Source: GCA-2732805 sp964516605 (GTDB lineage: Bacteria; Pseudomonadota; Gammaproteobacteria; Coxiellales; Coxiellaceae). From it: a DNA stretch of 20,577 nucleotides. Position numbers and translations under genes: made by a program. How positions within the stretch are numbered: the stretch's first letter is position 1; every line of letters starts with the position of its first letter. Positions 1-7,202 of the stretch are shown piece after piece. Location of the stretch: positions 1-20,577 of the forward strand of contig CAZFAA010000026.1 in the NCBI GenBank assembly GCA_964516605.1, read 5' to 3'. The notes below the pieces were generated by a model that worked only from the letters and a program-made list of their open reading frames with translations, searched no databases and had not been told where the DNA came from.

Positions 1-1196
1 CCACGTCCTGTTATACCCATTTTTTGCAGCCGAAAAATGAGGTTTCTAAGTGGTGATGGGTCATGCTGCGCATAACCACCAAACAACTCATCTGCCCCTT
101 CCCCTATCAACACCACCTTGGATGTCGATTGAATGTGCTGACATAATTTCATTAAAAAAACGCAGCCTGAATGCACAATGGGCGCATCCATATGATAGGT
201 TGCTAACTCTAAATTATCCGCATAATCTTGCGCAGTCATGTTAAAAGAATGGTGCATACCGCCATAACGCTGTACGACTTCACGCTGATAGGTTGACTCA
301 TCATATCTGGGTTCATCTAAAGTAATGGAAAAGGTATGTAACTCCTTTACGTGTTTTGACAACATCGCCATCATCAAACTCGAATCAACGCCACCACTTA
401 ATTGCACGCAAAAACCAACGTCTGAACGTGTGTGCAGTAAGAAACTCTCTCGCAGCTCTGCTTCAATTTGCGCAACGGTATCTTTAAAATTAAGACGTGA
501 TGGGCTTTTGTAAAATGTCTGGCGCAAATTAAAATAACTGTTTTTGTGGATCGAGTTCGCAGCACACTGCTCTATTTTCCAATAAAAACCAGGCAAGACT
601 TTTATGATTCCCTTCAAGAGTGTGCGATCGCCGGCTAAGTAACGGTAATTAAATTGCTCCGCAAGCGCGGCTTCATTCAGAGAAAATGGCACGATGTGTT
701 TAAATGCCTTCACTTCGCTCGCAAAATAGTAATAGTCTTTATCTTCGGCAAAATAAAGCGGTTTAATACCTGGGAAATCGCGTGCTAGAAACACAGATTG
801 CTCTTGCAAATCCACCACTATAAAAGCAAACATGCCAATAAATTTAGTCAGGCACGCTTGGCCCCAATGAATATATGCTTGCAATAATACTTCAGTGTCC
901 GACGCCGTGTGAAAAACAACGCCCTGTGCCTGCAATTCTTTTTTCAGCTCAATATAATTATAAATCTCGCCATTAAATACACAGATATAACGTCCAGTTG
1001 AATCATGCATAGGTTGATGCCCATGCTGTGACAGATCAATAATCGCTAAACGCCGAAATCCAAGACCGATCCAATCTTGTATAAAATAACCCTCATCGTC
1101 CGGACCGCGGTGCAGAATTCTAGCATTCATCCGTTGAATAGTAGATAAATCAGCGCGTGCTCGGCCTTTACTTATTTGAGCGACAAAACCACACAT
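1..1196 (-). CDS. asnB: Asparagine synthase-type glutamine amidotransferase (AsnB family), partial, 3' end beyond left edge
   Basis: Only the first 398 codons are in the window; family members usually run about 600-650 residues, so roughly the last third is missing. The frame is open from the edge to ATG at 1196, preceded by AAGGAT 5 nt upstream. The start Met is followed directly by Cys2, the N-terminal nucleophile of class II glutamine amidotransferases (MCGFVAQ). The glutaminase domain shows RGPDDEGY, VFNGEIYNY and RDFPGIKPLYF. The synthetase domain shows the ATP pyrophosphatase loop SGGVDSS at residues 267-273 and the signature GEGADELFGGY near the visible end. The family moves ammonia from glutamine to an adenylylated carboxylate. 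It lies 33 nt downstream of a sugar aminotransferase on the same strand, so by context it may amidate a uronic-acid sugar (as proposed for WbpS-type proteins in O-antigen clusters) rather than make free asparagine. Family assignment is sure, substrate is not. Confidence 0.93.
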   Translation of the reverse strand, partial: MCGFVAQISKGRARADLSTIQRMNARILHRGPDDEGYFIQDWIGLGFRRLAIIDLSQHGHQPMHDSTGRYICVFNGEIYNYIELKKELQAQGVVFHTASDTEVLLQAYIHWGQACLTKFIGMFAFIVVDLQEQSVFLARDFPGIKPLYFAEDKDYYYFASEVKAFKHIVPFSLNEAALAEQFNYRYLAGDRTLLKGIIKVLPGFYWKIEQCAANSIHKNSYFNLRQTFYKSPSRLNFKDTVAQIEAELRESFLLHTRSDVGFCVQLSGGVDSSLMMAMLSKHVKELHTFSITLDEPRYDESTYQREVVQRYGGMHHSFNMTAQDYADNLELATYHMDAPIVHSGCVFLMKLCQHIQSTSKVVLIGEGADELFGGYAQHDPSPLRNLIFRLQKMGITGR

Positions 1197-1229
1197 AAAA
1201 ATCCTTATTTAAAATTTAATGATCGCCCG

Positions 1230-2336
1230 CTATAACAAAGCCAGCTCACCTACCACGCTCAACACACCTTCGACTACTTCATGCACCTGACTCTGTGTTA
1301 AATACGGATGAAAAGGTAAACTTAATACATGCTGTCCTGCATAAGCTGCTTGCGGTAATATAAAAGAGCTCGCTTCTAATTCTGCAACAATCGGCTGCTC
1401 ATGCAATCCTTTAGGATAATGCACCACAGTGGGGATGTTTTTTTCATGTAACGCGCGCTGCACATCAGCACGCTGCTTCACTTGAATGGTATATTGTGCC
1501 CACGAACTTTTGTTATGCGCTTCAATATAAGGAACCACTAAACGCCCATCAAAAAGCTCGGTATACCACGTAGCAACCTGTTGGCGCTTGGCTAATTCAT
1601 CATCGAAAATATGTAACTTCTCAATTAAAATCGCTGCCTGCAATGTATCGCAACGGCCGTTAATACCAATCATCGTATGATGATAACGCCCATCTTGACC
1701 GTGATTTAAGATACATCGCATTTTTTTGGCCAATTGCGCATCATTGGTAAAGCACGCCCCCGCATCACCGTAGGCACCGAGTGGTTTGGCTGGATGAAAA
1801 CTCGTGCACGCGATGGTCGACAACGCACACGATTTGCGATCCTTATAGTGTGCACCAAAACTTTGTGCAGCATCTTCAATCACCGCTAAACCATGGCGAT
1901 TGGCGATAGCGTTGATCGCATCCATATCAGCACATTGACCATACAAACTCACCGGAATAATCGCTTTGGTTTTAGGCGTGATTGCTTGCTCTAATAAGTT
2001 GGAATCTAGATTATAGGTGCGTGGATTGATATCAACATAAATGGGCTTTGCACCTAAAAGATAAATCACTTCTGCTGTTGCAAAAAAACTAAATGGCGTC
2101 GTAATGATTTCATCGCCCGGTTGAATCTCAAGTGCCATCAACGCTACCTGCAATGCAGTAGTGCCACTGCTCATTGCAATCGCATGTTGTGCTCCGACAT
2201 GTTGTGCCAGCATCGATTCGAGCTCGGCAACTTCAGGTCCCATGATAAATTGACCGTGCTCAAACACGCGCGCGACGGCAGCATCCATCTCTTTTTTGAT
2301 GAGCTGATACTGCGGCTTTAAATCGATAAATTGCAT
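1230..2336 (-). CDS. wbpE: DegT/DnrJ/EryC1 sugar aminotransferase, WbpE/WlbC-like
   Basis: 368 residues, a normal full length for this PLP family. It begins at ATG 2336 behind AGAGGAAA. The likely PLP lysine is Lys184 in the segment CTSFHPAKPLGAYGD; the cofactor contacts SSGTTAL (about 56-62) and EDAAQSFGA (Asp155, Gln158) are present. The sequence closely resembles, from memory, Pseudomonas WbpE in the runs DINPRTYNLD, IIPVSLYGQCAD and HGQDGRYHH. WbpE transaminates UDP-3-keto-GlcNAcA with glutamate to give UDP-GlcNAc(3NH2)A, a precursor of diacetylated mannuronic acid in B-band O-antigen. The protein should be cytoplasmic. The following gene is an AsnB-type amidotransferase, consistent with an aminated and amidated uronic-acid sugar. 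The family is certain; the exact nucleotide sugar is inferred and could be a related 3-keto sugar. Confidence 0.9.
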   Translation of the reverse strand: MQFIDLKPQYQLIKKEMDAAVARVFEHGQFIMGPEVAELESMLAQHVGAQHAIAMSSGTTALQVALMALEIQPGDEIITTPFSFFATAEVIYLLGAKPIYVDINPRTYNLDSNLLEQAITPKTKAIIPVSLYGQCADMDAINAIANRHGLAVIEDAAQSFGAHYKDRKSCALSTIACTSFHPAKPLGAYGDAGACFTNDAQLAKKMRCILNHGQDGRYHHTMIGINGRCDTLQAAILIEKLHIFDDELAKRQQVATWYTELFDGRLVVPYIEAHNKSSWAQYTIQVKQRADVQRALHEKNIPTVVHYPKGLHEQPIVAELEASSFILPQAAYAGQHVLSLPFHPYLTQSQVHEVVEGVLSVVGELALL

Positions 2337-2375
2337 CCCATTTCCTCTTTAATGGCGGGCGGTATAGATCTGCAA

Positions 2376-2403
2376 ATTGTGAAGCATCAAGCACTTAAGT
2401 CAA
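2376..2403 (-). promoter_or_regulatory. Possible sigma-70 promoter for the wbpE-asnB unit
   Basis: Read on the minus strand there is TTGACT (complement of 2398-2403), a 16-nt spacer, and CACAAT (complement of 2376-2381), about 40 nt upstream of the aminotransferase start. The -35 matches 5 of 6 and the -10 matches 4 of 6 consensus bases. This is pattern matching only. Confidence 0.3.
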
Positions 2404-2474
2404 GTACTTTTGCACATAAATCAACGCAACGGCAGTAACATTGATAATTTAATAAAAATCATCAGGTTACTAAA

Positions 2475-2517
2475 TTTTGTGTCAAATTGCAGTTTCAAAT
2501 TGCAATTTGACACAAAA
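2475..2517. repeat. Perfect 17-bp inverted repeat with a nested direct repeat
   Basis: Arm 2475-2491 (TTTTGTGTCAAATTGCA) is the exact reverse complement of 2501-2517, with a 9-nt loop. The ten-mer TCAAATTGCA also occurs as a direct repeat at 2482-2491 and 2495-2504, so the right arm overlaps a third, inverted copy. It sits about 140 bp upstream of the aminotransferase start and about 390 bp upstream of purB. It could be an operator for a dimeric regulator, a cruciform or transcript hairpin, or the trace of a small mobile repeat. The arms are AT-rich and end in T and A runs, so a bidirectional terminator is also possible, although no gene ends nearby. Confidence 0.75.
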
Positions 2518-2713
2518 CCTCATAACGGTTTGAATATAATAATTTTTCAAGTGATATATACTCCCTGCAATACCATGACCAAATGCCCATAATCAATCAC
2601 CACAAGGCACATATCACAACGCGTTTCACACCCTCATCGGCCAGCAGTATATACCCATTACATGTCAAGGTGCGAGCAACATCTTGAAGTGGCACAAAAG
2701 CGAGATGAGGTTT

Positions 2714-2774
2714 CTAAGGGGAGAACGTTATTCTCCCCTTAGTGGCCCGCGTGGCTTTACGACACGCGAGACCA
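2714..2774. repeat. Two adjacent GC-rich hairpins, REP/BIME-like
   Basis: Hairpin one is a perfect 12-bp stem, CTAAGGGGAGAA at 2714-2725 with TTCTCCCCTTAG at 2731-2742 and a 5-nt loop. Seven bases further, CGCGTG pairs with CACGCG across a 9-nt loop; flanking bases look like a decayed longer stem. Neither hairpin is followed by a T run and no gene ends here, so a simple terminator is unlikely. Tandem imperfect palindromes in a spacer are typical of REP-like dispersed repeats, but only one copy is seen in this window, so dispersal cannot be shown. Confidence 0.55.
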
Positions 2775-2905
2775 TCAATAAAAGAATACCGCGAGCCATC
2801 CATCTTTTAATTTGCATCTTCAATGGCGAGTGGTATAGCTGAACGCTTTAATCAACCCCCTCAATCCGGTATCATAGCGCTTTCCAACCAGTAAGAGATT
2901 AATTT

Positions 2906-4276
2906 ATGACCAGCAGTCCACTGACCGCCATCTCCCCACTCGATGGACGTTATGCTCATCAAACCATTCCATTACAACATCTTATGAGCGAATTTGGACT
3001 GATTCATCATCGCATCATCGTGGAAATAGATTGGCTCATTACGCTGGCCAAACACCCTGATATACCTGAAATCGCACCTCTTAAACCTGCACAATTGCAT
3101 TATCTGCACGATATCATCAACAACTTTAGTGTAGAGGACGCTCTGCAAATAAAAGAGATTGAAAAAACAACGCATCATGATGTCAAAGCCGTTGAGTATT
3201 ATTTGCAAGAACAATTCAAAAAGGGCCCTAACCTCACTGCTTATATCCCTTTTATTCACTTTGCTTGTACGTCTGAAGATATTAATAATGTGGCGTATGC
3301 ACTCATGCTTAAAAAAGCGCGTGCAGACATTATCCTTCCAAAATTAGCTGAATTACTACTCAATCTTGAGAAAATGGCATACGATAATGCCGCGGTCGCT
3401 ATGGTTTCGCGCACACATGGCCAATACGCCACACCCACCACCCTCGGTAAAGAAATACGTAATATTGCACAGCGGCTGCAACACCATCTCAGCACCTTAC
3501 AACACATTGCTATTCAAGCGAAATTCAATGGTGCTGTTGGTAATTTCAACGCACACCGCGTAGCCTACCCGAATGTAAACTGGCCTGCACTGAGCCAACA
3601 GTTTATCGAATCCTTAGAATTAACCTATAACGCCTACACTACCCAAATTGAACCGCATGACTTTATCGCCGAACTAATGCAGGGTATCAAAAGAACCAAC
3701 ATCCTACTCATCGATCTGTGCCAAGATTTTTGGGGTTATATTTCACATGCTTACTTCACCCAACTTAAAGTGGCAGGTGAAGTTGGCTCATCGACGATGC
3801 CGCATAAAATCAACCCGATTCATTTTGAAAATGCAGAAGGCAATCTCGGACTTGCCAATGCGTTAGCCGGACACATGGCGGATAAATTACCTATTTCACG
3901 CTGGCAGCGCGACCTAACCGACTCAACTGTATTACGCAACCTCGGCAGTGTTTTCGGATACAGCCTCATTGCATATCTGTCCCTAGAAAAAGGCTTAAGT
4001 AAACTGCAGGTGAATCATGAAGTCATCTTGGCTGATCTGGACGAACGCTGGGAACTGATTGCAGAACCCATTCAAACTGTGCTACGTCGCTATGGCATAG
4101 CCGATGCCTACGAACAATTAAAGGACCTGACCCGCGGCCAACACATCACAGAACACGACATAAAACGCTTTATTGCAGAGCTTGCTATTCCAGATACAGC
4201 CAAACAAGACTTAAGTGCGCTAACACCAGCTCTCTACATCGGCTATGCAGTAGAATTAGCCGAGAAAAAATACTAG
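2906..4276 (+). CDS. purB: Adenylosuccinate lyase
   Basis: 456 residues, the same length as E. coli PurB, and alignable to it from memory along its whole length. It cleaves SAICAR to AICAR and adenylosuccinate to AMP, releasing fumarate in both steps of purine synthesis. It belongs to the fumarase/aspartase superfamily and acts as a cytoplasmic homotetramer. Visible features are TTHHDVKAVEYYL (about 88-100), FIHFACTSEDINN (about 116-128), the catalytic His171 in SRTHGQ, and the superfamily signature GSSTMPHKINP with catalytic Ser295. The usual HGQPATP reads HGQYATP here, a small departure next to the catalytic histidine. AAGAG lies about 9 nt before the ATG. The next gene starts 10 nt after the stop, so purB probably leads a three-gene transcript with the YiiX-like protein and malic enzyme. 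The usual E. coli partner hflD is absent upstream. Confidence 0.97.
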   Translation: MTSSPLTAISPLDGRYAHQTIPLQHLMSEFGLIHHRIIVEIDWLITLAKHPDIPEIAPLKPAQLHYLHDIINNFSVEDALQIKEIEKTTHHDVKAVEYYLQEQFKKGPNLTAYIPFIHFACTSEDINNVAYALMLKKARADIILPKLAELLLNLEKMAYDNAAVAMVSRTHGQYATPTTLGKEIRNIAQRLQHHLSTLQHIAIQAKFNGAVGNFNAHRVAYPNVNWPALSQQFIESLELTYNAYTTQIEPHDFIAELMQGIKRTNILLIDLCQDFWGYISHAYFTQLKVAGEVGSSTMPHKINPIHFENAEGNLGLANALAGHMADKLPISRWQRDLTDSTVLRNLGSVFGYSLIAYLSLEKGLSKLQVNHEVILADLDERWELIAEPIQTVLRRYGIADAYEQLKDLTRGQHITEHDIKRFIAELAIPDTAKQDLSALTPALYIGYAVELAEKKY

Positions 4277-4286
4277 ACTAACCGCT

Positions 4287-5132
4287 ATGACCCTAACACA
4301 ACAACTCTATAAGGCACTTAGTCATTACTTTACTAAGAACGCGCCCGCTAAAAACGCTTATTTGTGTGACTTTGGACGTATCTGTCATGAAGTACGCCCA
4401 GCCGATGTGTTACTGATACAAGGGCGTAACCGCATCAGTAAAATCATCCAACACGTCACGTTCAGCCCCTGGAGCCATGCGGCATTATTTATTGGACGCC
4501 TCCATGACATAGAAGACCCTTATTTACGTGAACACATTCACAAATATTATCAAGGTAAACTCACTGATCAACTGGTCATTGAATCCATCGTCGGCAAAGG
4601 CACTGTCATCAACAATATTAAATACTATCAAGATGATCACATTCGTATCTGTCGCCCAACAGGGCTTACTTATCGTGATGCCCAACTGGTGATATCACAC
4701 GCCTCACAAAAATTAGGGCGCAAATACGACGTCAGGCAATTTCTCGATTTGGGTCGCTTATTCCTACACAGCATGATTATTCCACCGCGGTTTCGCTCAA
4801 CCTTATTTAATTACAAACCAGGCTATGCTACCGAAGACATCTGTACGACGATGATTGCTGAATCGTTTATGTCGGTGAAATTTCCGATTTTACCTTTGAT
4901 ACGCGAAAATGGCGATAAAGTATATGAAATGATCCCACGTAATCCCAAATTGTTTACACCCAAAGACTTCGATTTTTCGCCTTACTTTGATATCATTAAA
5001 TACCCCATTTTCCATATGGGGCACCCCACCGCCCCCTATCGCAATCTACCATGGAATGAAGGATATTATAGTAACGATGAATATGGTGTTAAGGAAATGC
5101 CACAGCATCCTCCTGAAAAGAGCGCTGAATAA
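4287..5132 (+). CDS. YiiX/YebB-like permuted NlpC/P60 (papain-like) cysteine peptidase or amidase
   Basis: 281 residues. The N-terminal part has the layout of permuted NlpC/P60 proteins: RPADVLLIQG (about 37-46), then PWSHAALFIGR with candidate catalytic His64, then VIES with Glu99. After a KLGRKYDVRQFLD segment, the candidate nucleophile Cys186 lies in ATEDICTTMIAESF, so the histidine precedes the cysteine, as expected for circularly permuted members. Family members act on cell-wall peptides, acylated lipids or protein amides; the substrate here cannot be read. No signal peptide is evident, which argues for the cytoplasm or a non-Sec route. There is no strong ribosome-binding site after the 10-nt gap from purB, and its TAA overlaps the malic enzyme ATG by one base (TAATG), implying coupled translation. 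The last 60 residues are Tyr/Pro-rich and unassigned. Confidence 0.75.
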   Translation: MTLTQQLYKALSHYFTKNAPAKNAYLCDFGRICHEVRPADVLLIQGRNRISKIIQHVTFSPWSHAALFIGRLHDIEDPYLREHIHKYYQGKLTDQLVIESIVGKGTVINNIKYYQDDHIRICRPTGLTYRDAQLVISHASQKLGRKYDVRQFLDLGRLFLHSMIIPPRFRSTLFNYKPGYATEDICTTMIAESFMSVKFPILPLIRENGDKVYEMIPRNPKLFTPKDFDFSPYFDIIKYPIFHMGHPTAPYRNLPWNEGYYSNDEYGVKEMPQHPPEKSAE

Positions 5133-6859
5133 TGCTAGAATTTCGCATTGGCAAAGATGAATTAGGCCACGATTACTTAGAAACACACCTTACCGGCAAA
5201 CCATTACTCACCATTCCCCAACTCAATAAAGGCACCGCCTTCACACTGACTGAACGCCATCAATTAAAGCTTCTAGGTAAATTACCCTCGCGTGTTGAAA
5301 CCATTGAAGAACAAGTGCGCCGCGCCTACAAACAATTTTCAAGTTACGATAAACCCATTAACCGGAATATTTTTCTCAACCAAATTCTCAATAGCAATCA
5401 AGTCTTGTTTTACAAATTGATCAGTGAACACCTTGAAGAAATGCTACCGGTTATTTATACACCGATTGTTGGCAATGCTGTGGAACAATTTCATAAAAAA
5501 TTTTTGCAACCACGTGGGCTGTATATTTCCTATGACAATTTAGACTACATTGAAGAGTGCCTCAATAACCGCAGTAATGCAGACATTAAATTAATTGTGA
5601 TCAGTGATGGTGAAGGGGTTCTCGGCATTGGCGATCAAGGTATTGGTGCAATGATGATACCAATTGCCAAACTCATGGTGTATACCGCCATCGGTAAAAT
5701 TAACCCCCTCAACACTCTGCCAATTATGCTGGATGCAGGAACCAATAATCGCTTCCTATTAGATTCACCCTATTATTTAGGTTGGCGTCATCCGCGCATC
5801 AGCGGCACCGAATACGATACCTTTTTAAAAGTGGTTATTGATGCGATCAAACGTCATTTTCCACATGTATTTTTACACTGGGAGGATTTCGGTAAGCACA
5901 ACGCGCACCGTAATTTAGCCACCTACCGTAAACAAATTTGCAGTTTTAACGATGACATTCAAGGCACTGGCGTTGTGGCCGTTGCCGCTATCTTAGCGGC
6001 ATTACGGCGCACAAAAGAGTCCTTAAAAGATCAACGCATTATTATTTTTGGTGCAGGTTCAGCAGGCATGGGAGTAGCATATCAAATTTTTAATGCGCTG
6101 TTGCGCCACGGTGTTGATGCACAAACGGCCTATAAACAATTTTGGCTCATCGATCATACGGGGCTTATCCATACCGACTCCCAACACACAGAAGCACATC
6201 ATGAGTTGTATAAACGTAATGTAGAAGAACTGCAACACTGGACGGTTACTAATAAAGAGCACATCACCTTATTGGAGACCGTAGGGCATGTGAAACCCAC
6301 CATACTCATCGGCACATCGGCTGTGGCGGGTGCATTTACACAAGAAATCATTACAGAAATGGCAAAACACGTCACAAATCCCATTATTTTTCCCCTGTCG
6401 AATCCAACAGAACGCGCTGAAGCAACTCCTCTTGAGCTGATTGAGTGGACGCAAGGTCGTGCATTGATTGCTACCGGAAGCCCATTCGCTCCTATTCAAT
6501 ATCAAGGTAAAGAATACGTCATCAGCCAGTGTAATAATTTTTTAGCGTTCCCAGGTCTTGGACTTGGCATCATCGCTTCTTGTGCCAGTTTTGTGTCGGA
6601 TAATATGTTATGGGCTGCCAGTGAAGCATTGAGCCGTTATACACAAGTGCAAGAACACACACTGCTACCTATGATTGCTGATGCGATCGATGCAACGTAT
6701 CAAATGGCACTAGCTGTAGCACAGTGTGCGATTGATGAAGGCTTATCTCAAGCCGATCCAGGATGCTGCGCCACAGAACTTGTTAATGCTGTACGTTGGG
6801 AGCCACGTTACTTACCTTATCGGTCTGTGTATAGTGGACCCCAAAAACTGGACCGGTAA
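5132..6859 (+). CDS. maeA: NAD-type malic enzyme (malate oxidoreductase, decarboxylating)
   Basis: 575 residues, close to E. coli MaeA. It decarboxylates L-malate to pyruvate with reduction of NAD, linking the TCA cycle to pyruvate. The malic domain shows the catalytic Tyr109 in PVIYTPIVG, SDGEGVLGIGDQG, the catalytic Lys180 and LDAGTNN (200-206). Metal ligands are Glu251 and Asp252 in WEDFGK and Asp275 in FNDDIQGTG. The NAD-binding Rossmann loop is GAGSAG (307-312), and later SNPTERAE and ATGSPF are present. The start overlaps the previous stop by one base. The C-terminus is odd: after PRYLPYRSV, the final codons from 6830 on lie inside an insertion-sequence end that also supplies the TAA, so about the last ten residues are foreign and the native end is lost. 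Because all catalytic motifs precede this point, the enzyme is probably functional. Confidence 0.95.
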   Translation: MLEFRIGKDELGHDYLETHLTGKPLLTIPQLNKGTAFTLTERHQLKLLGKLPSRVETIEEQVRRAYKQFSSYDKPINRNIFLNQILNSNQVLFYKLISEHLEEMLPVIYTPIVGNAVEQFHKKFLQPRGLYISYDNLDYIEECLNNRSNADIKLIVISDGEGVLGIGDQGIGAMMIPIAKLMVYTAIGKINPLNTLPIMLDAGTNNRFLLDSPYYLGWRHPRISGTEYDTFLKVVIDAIKRHFPHVFLHWEDFGKHNAHRNLATYRKQICSFNDDIQGTGVVAVAAILAALRRTKESLKDQRIIIFGAGSAGMGVAYQIFNALLRHGVDAQTAYKQFWLIDHTGLIHTDSQHTEAHHELYKRNVEELQHWTVTNKEHITLLETVGHVKPTILIGTSAVAGAFTQEIITEMAKHVTNPIIFPLSNPTERAEATPLELIEWTQGRALIATGSPFAPIQYQGKEYVISQCNNFLAFPGLGLGIIASCASFVSDNMLWAASEALSRYTQVQEHTLLPMIADAIDATYQMALAVAQCAIDEGLSQADPGCCATELVNAVRWEPRYLPYRSVYSGPQKLDR

Positions 6860-6905
6860 ATAAGATAGAATCCCTCTTAATCATCTCTCATCGGGTGGAG
6901 ATTCA

Positions 6906-6925
6906 GAATTCCCGGACGGGAATTC
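6906..6925. terminator. Hairpin, possible terminator of the purB-maeA transcript
   Basis: GAATTCCCG at 6906-6914 pairs perfectly with CGGGAATTC at 6917-6925 around a 2-nt turn (4 nt in practice), followed by CTGTTATTTAATTT. The T tract is interrupted, so termination would be weak. It lies inside the IS remnant, so the transcript may now end on foreign sequence. Confidence 0.4.
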
Positions 6926-6998
6926 CTGTTATTTAATTTAAATACATAATGTGTAGCAGTCTCATTACCAAGGTAACCTGTCGGATTCATTACTGAGC

Positions 6999-7076
6999 AA
7001 CTTTGTCGATTCATCTCGCAGCGCTTCTAATGCAATTTTTTTCTTGTGGACTGTACTTTTTTCGTATGTTGGACAT
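6999..7076 (-). pseudogene. Remnant of IS3-type transposase OrfA N-terminus
   Basis: From ATG at 7076 (minus strand), 68 nt inside the right inverted repeat, the codons read MSNIRKKYSPQEK. A run of seven A's then shifts the frame. Reading with one A fewer continues as IALEALRDESTKLL, giving a YSP..K.ALEALR pattern characteristic of the helix-turn-helix start of IS3-family OrfA. The similarity fades within about 25 codons, and no catalytic DDE domain remains. The position and spacing relative to the inverted repeat match the normal layout of such elements. The assignment rests on recognition of a short motif and the matching end structure. Confidence 0.55.
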
Positions 7077-7202
7077 TTATATCTGCCAATTTCTGGAGAG
7101 AAACTATATCTTATTTAGCTGTCCAGTCTTTGAGGTCAGCTATAGTTGACTTAAACTTAGCCTAAATGATAGGCTCTGCAGACTAAATAGCAGTGGACTA
7201 AT

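Larger units (their letters stand above)
2337..2905. other. Gene-free spacer between the polysaccharide operon and purB
   Basis: About 570 bp lie between divergent genes. No convincing coding frame is present: a 60-codon plus-strand frame at 2410-2592 has no ribosome-binding site and runs through the palindrome. The spacer holds the palindrome at 2475-2517 and the paired hairpins at 2714-2774. Shortly before purB, TTTAAT at 2847 and TATCAT at 2870 with a 17-nt spacer form a weak candidate promoter. Confidence 0.6.
6830..7144 (-). mobile_element. Decayed IS3-family-like insertion sequence remnant (about 315 bp)
   Basis: The two ends form a long imperfect inverted repeat: 6830-6877 read forward and 7144-7097 read in reverse complement match at 38 of 48 positions without gaps, sharing TATAG, ACTGGAC and TAAATAAGATA. 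Ends of the type GTGGACCCCAAAAACTGGAC are typical of IS3-family elements. The interior is far too short for a transposase pair; full elements are about 1.2-1.5 kb. The minus strand still carries a frameshifted OrfA start (separate entry). No target-site duplication is clear, so the exact boundaries may be off by several bases. The left end lies inside the malic enzyme reading frame and the right end about 60 bp before the large orphan gene. Such a short element with intact ends could also be a MITE moved in trans. Confidence 0.72.

Noticed and set aside
37..50. Fourteen-base match between the asnB coding region and the hairpin region at 2705-2718
   Set aside because: One 14-mer match is expected by chance in a window this size, and it does not extend.
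2410..2592. 60-codon plus-strand frame in the spacer before purB
   Set aside because: No ribosome-binding site, runs through the palindrome, and low-complexity composition.
7159..7175. 5-bp hairpin just before the large orphan start (AGCCT/AGGCT)
   Set aside because: Too short and isolated to call a riboswitch, terminator or operator.
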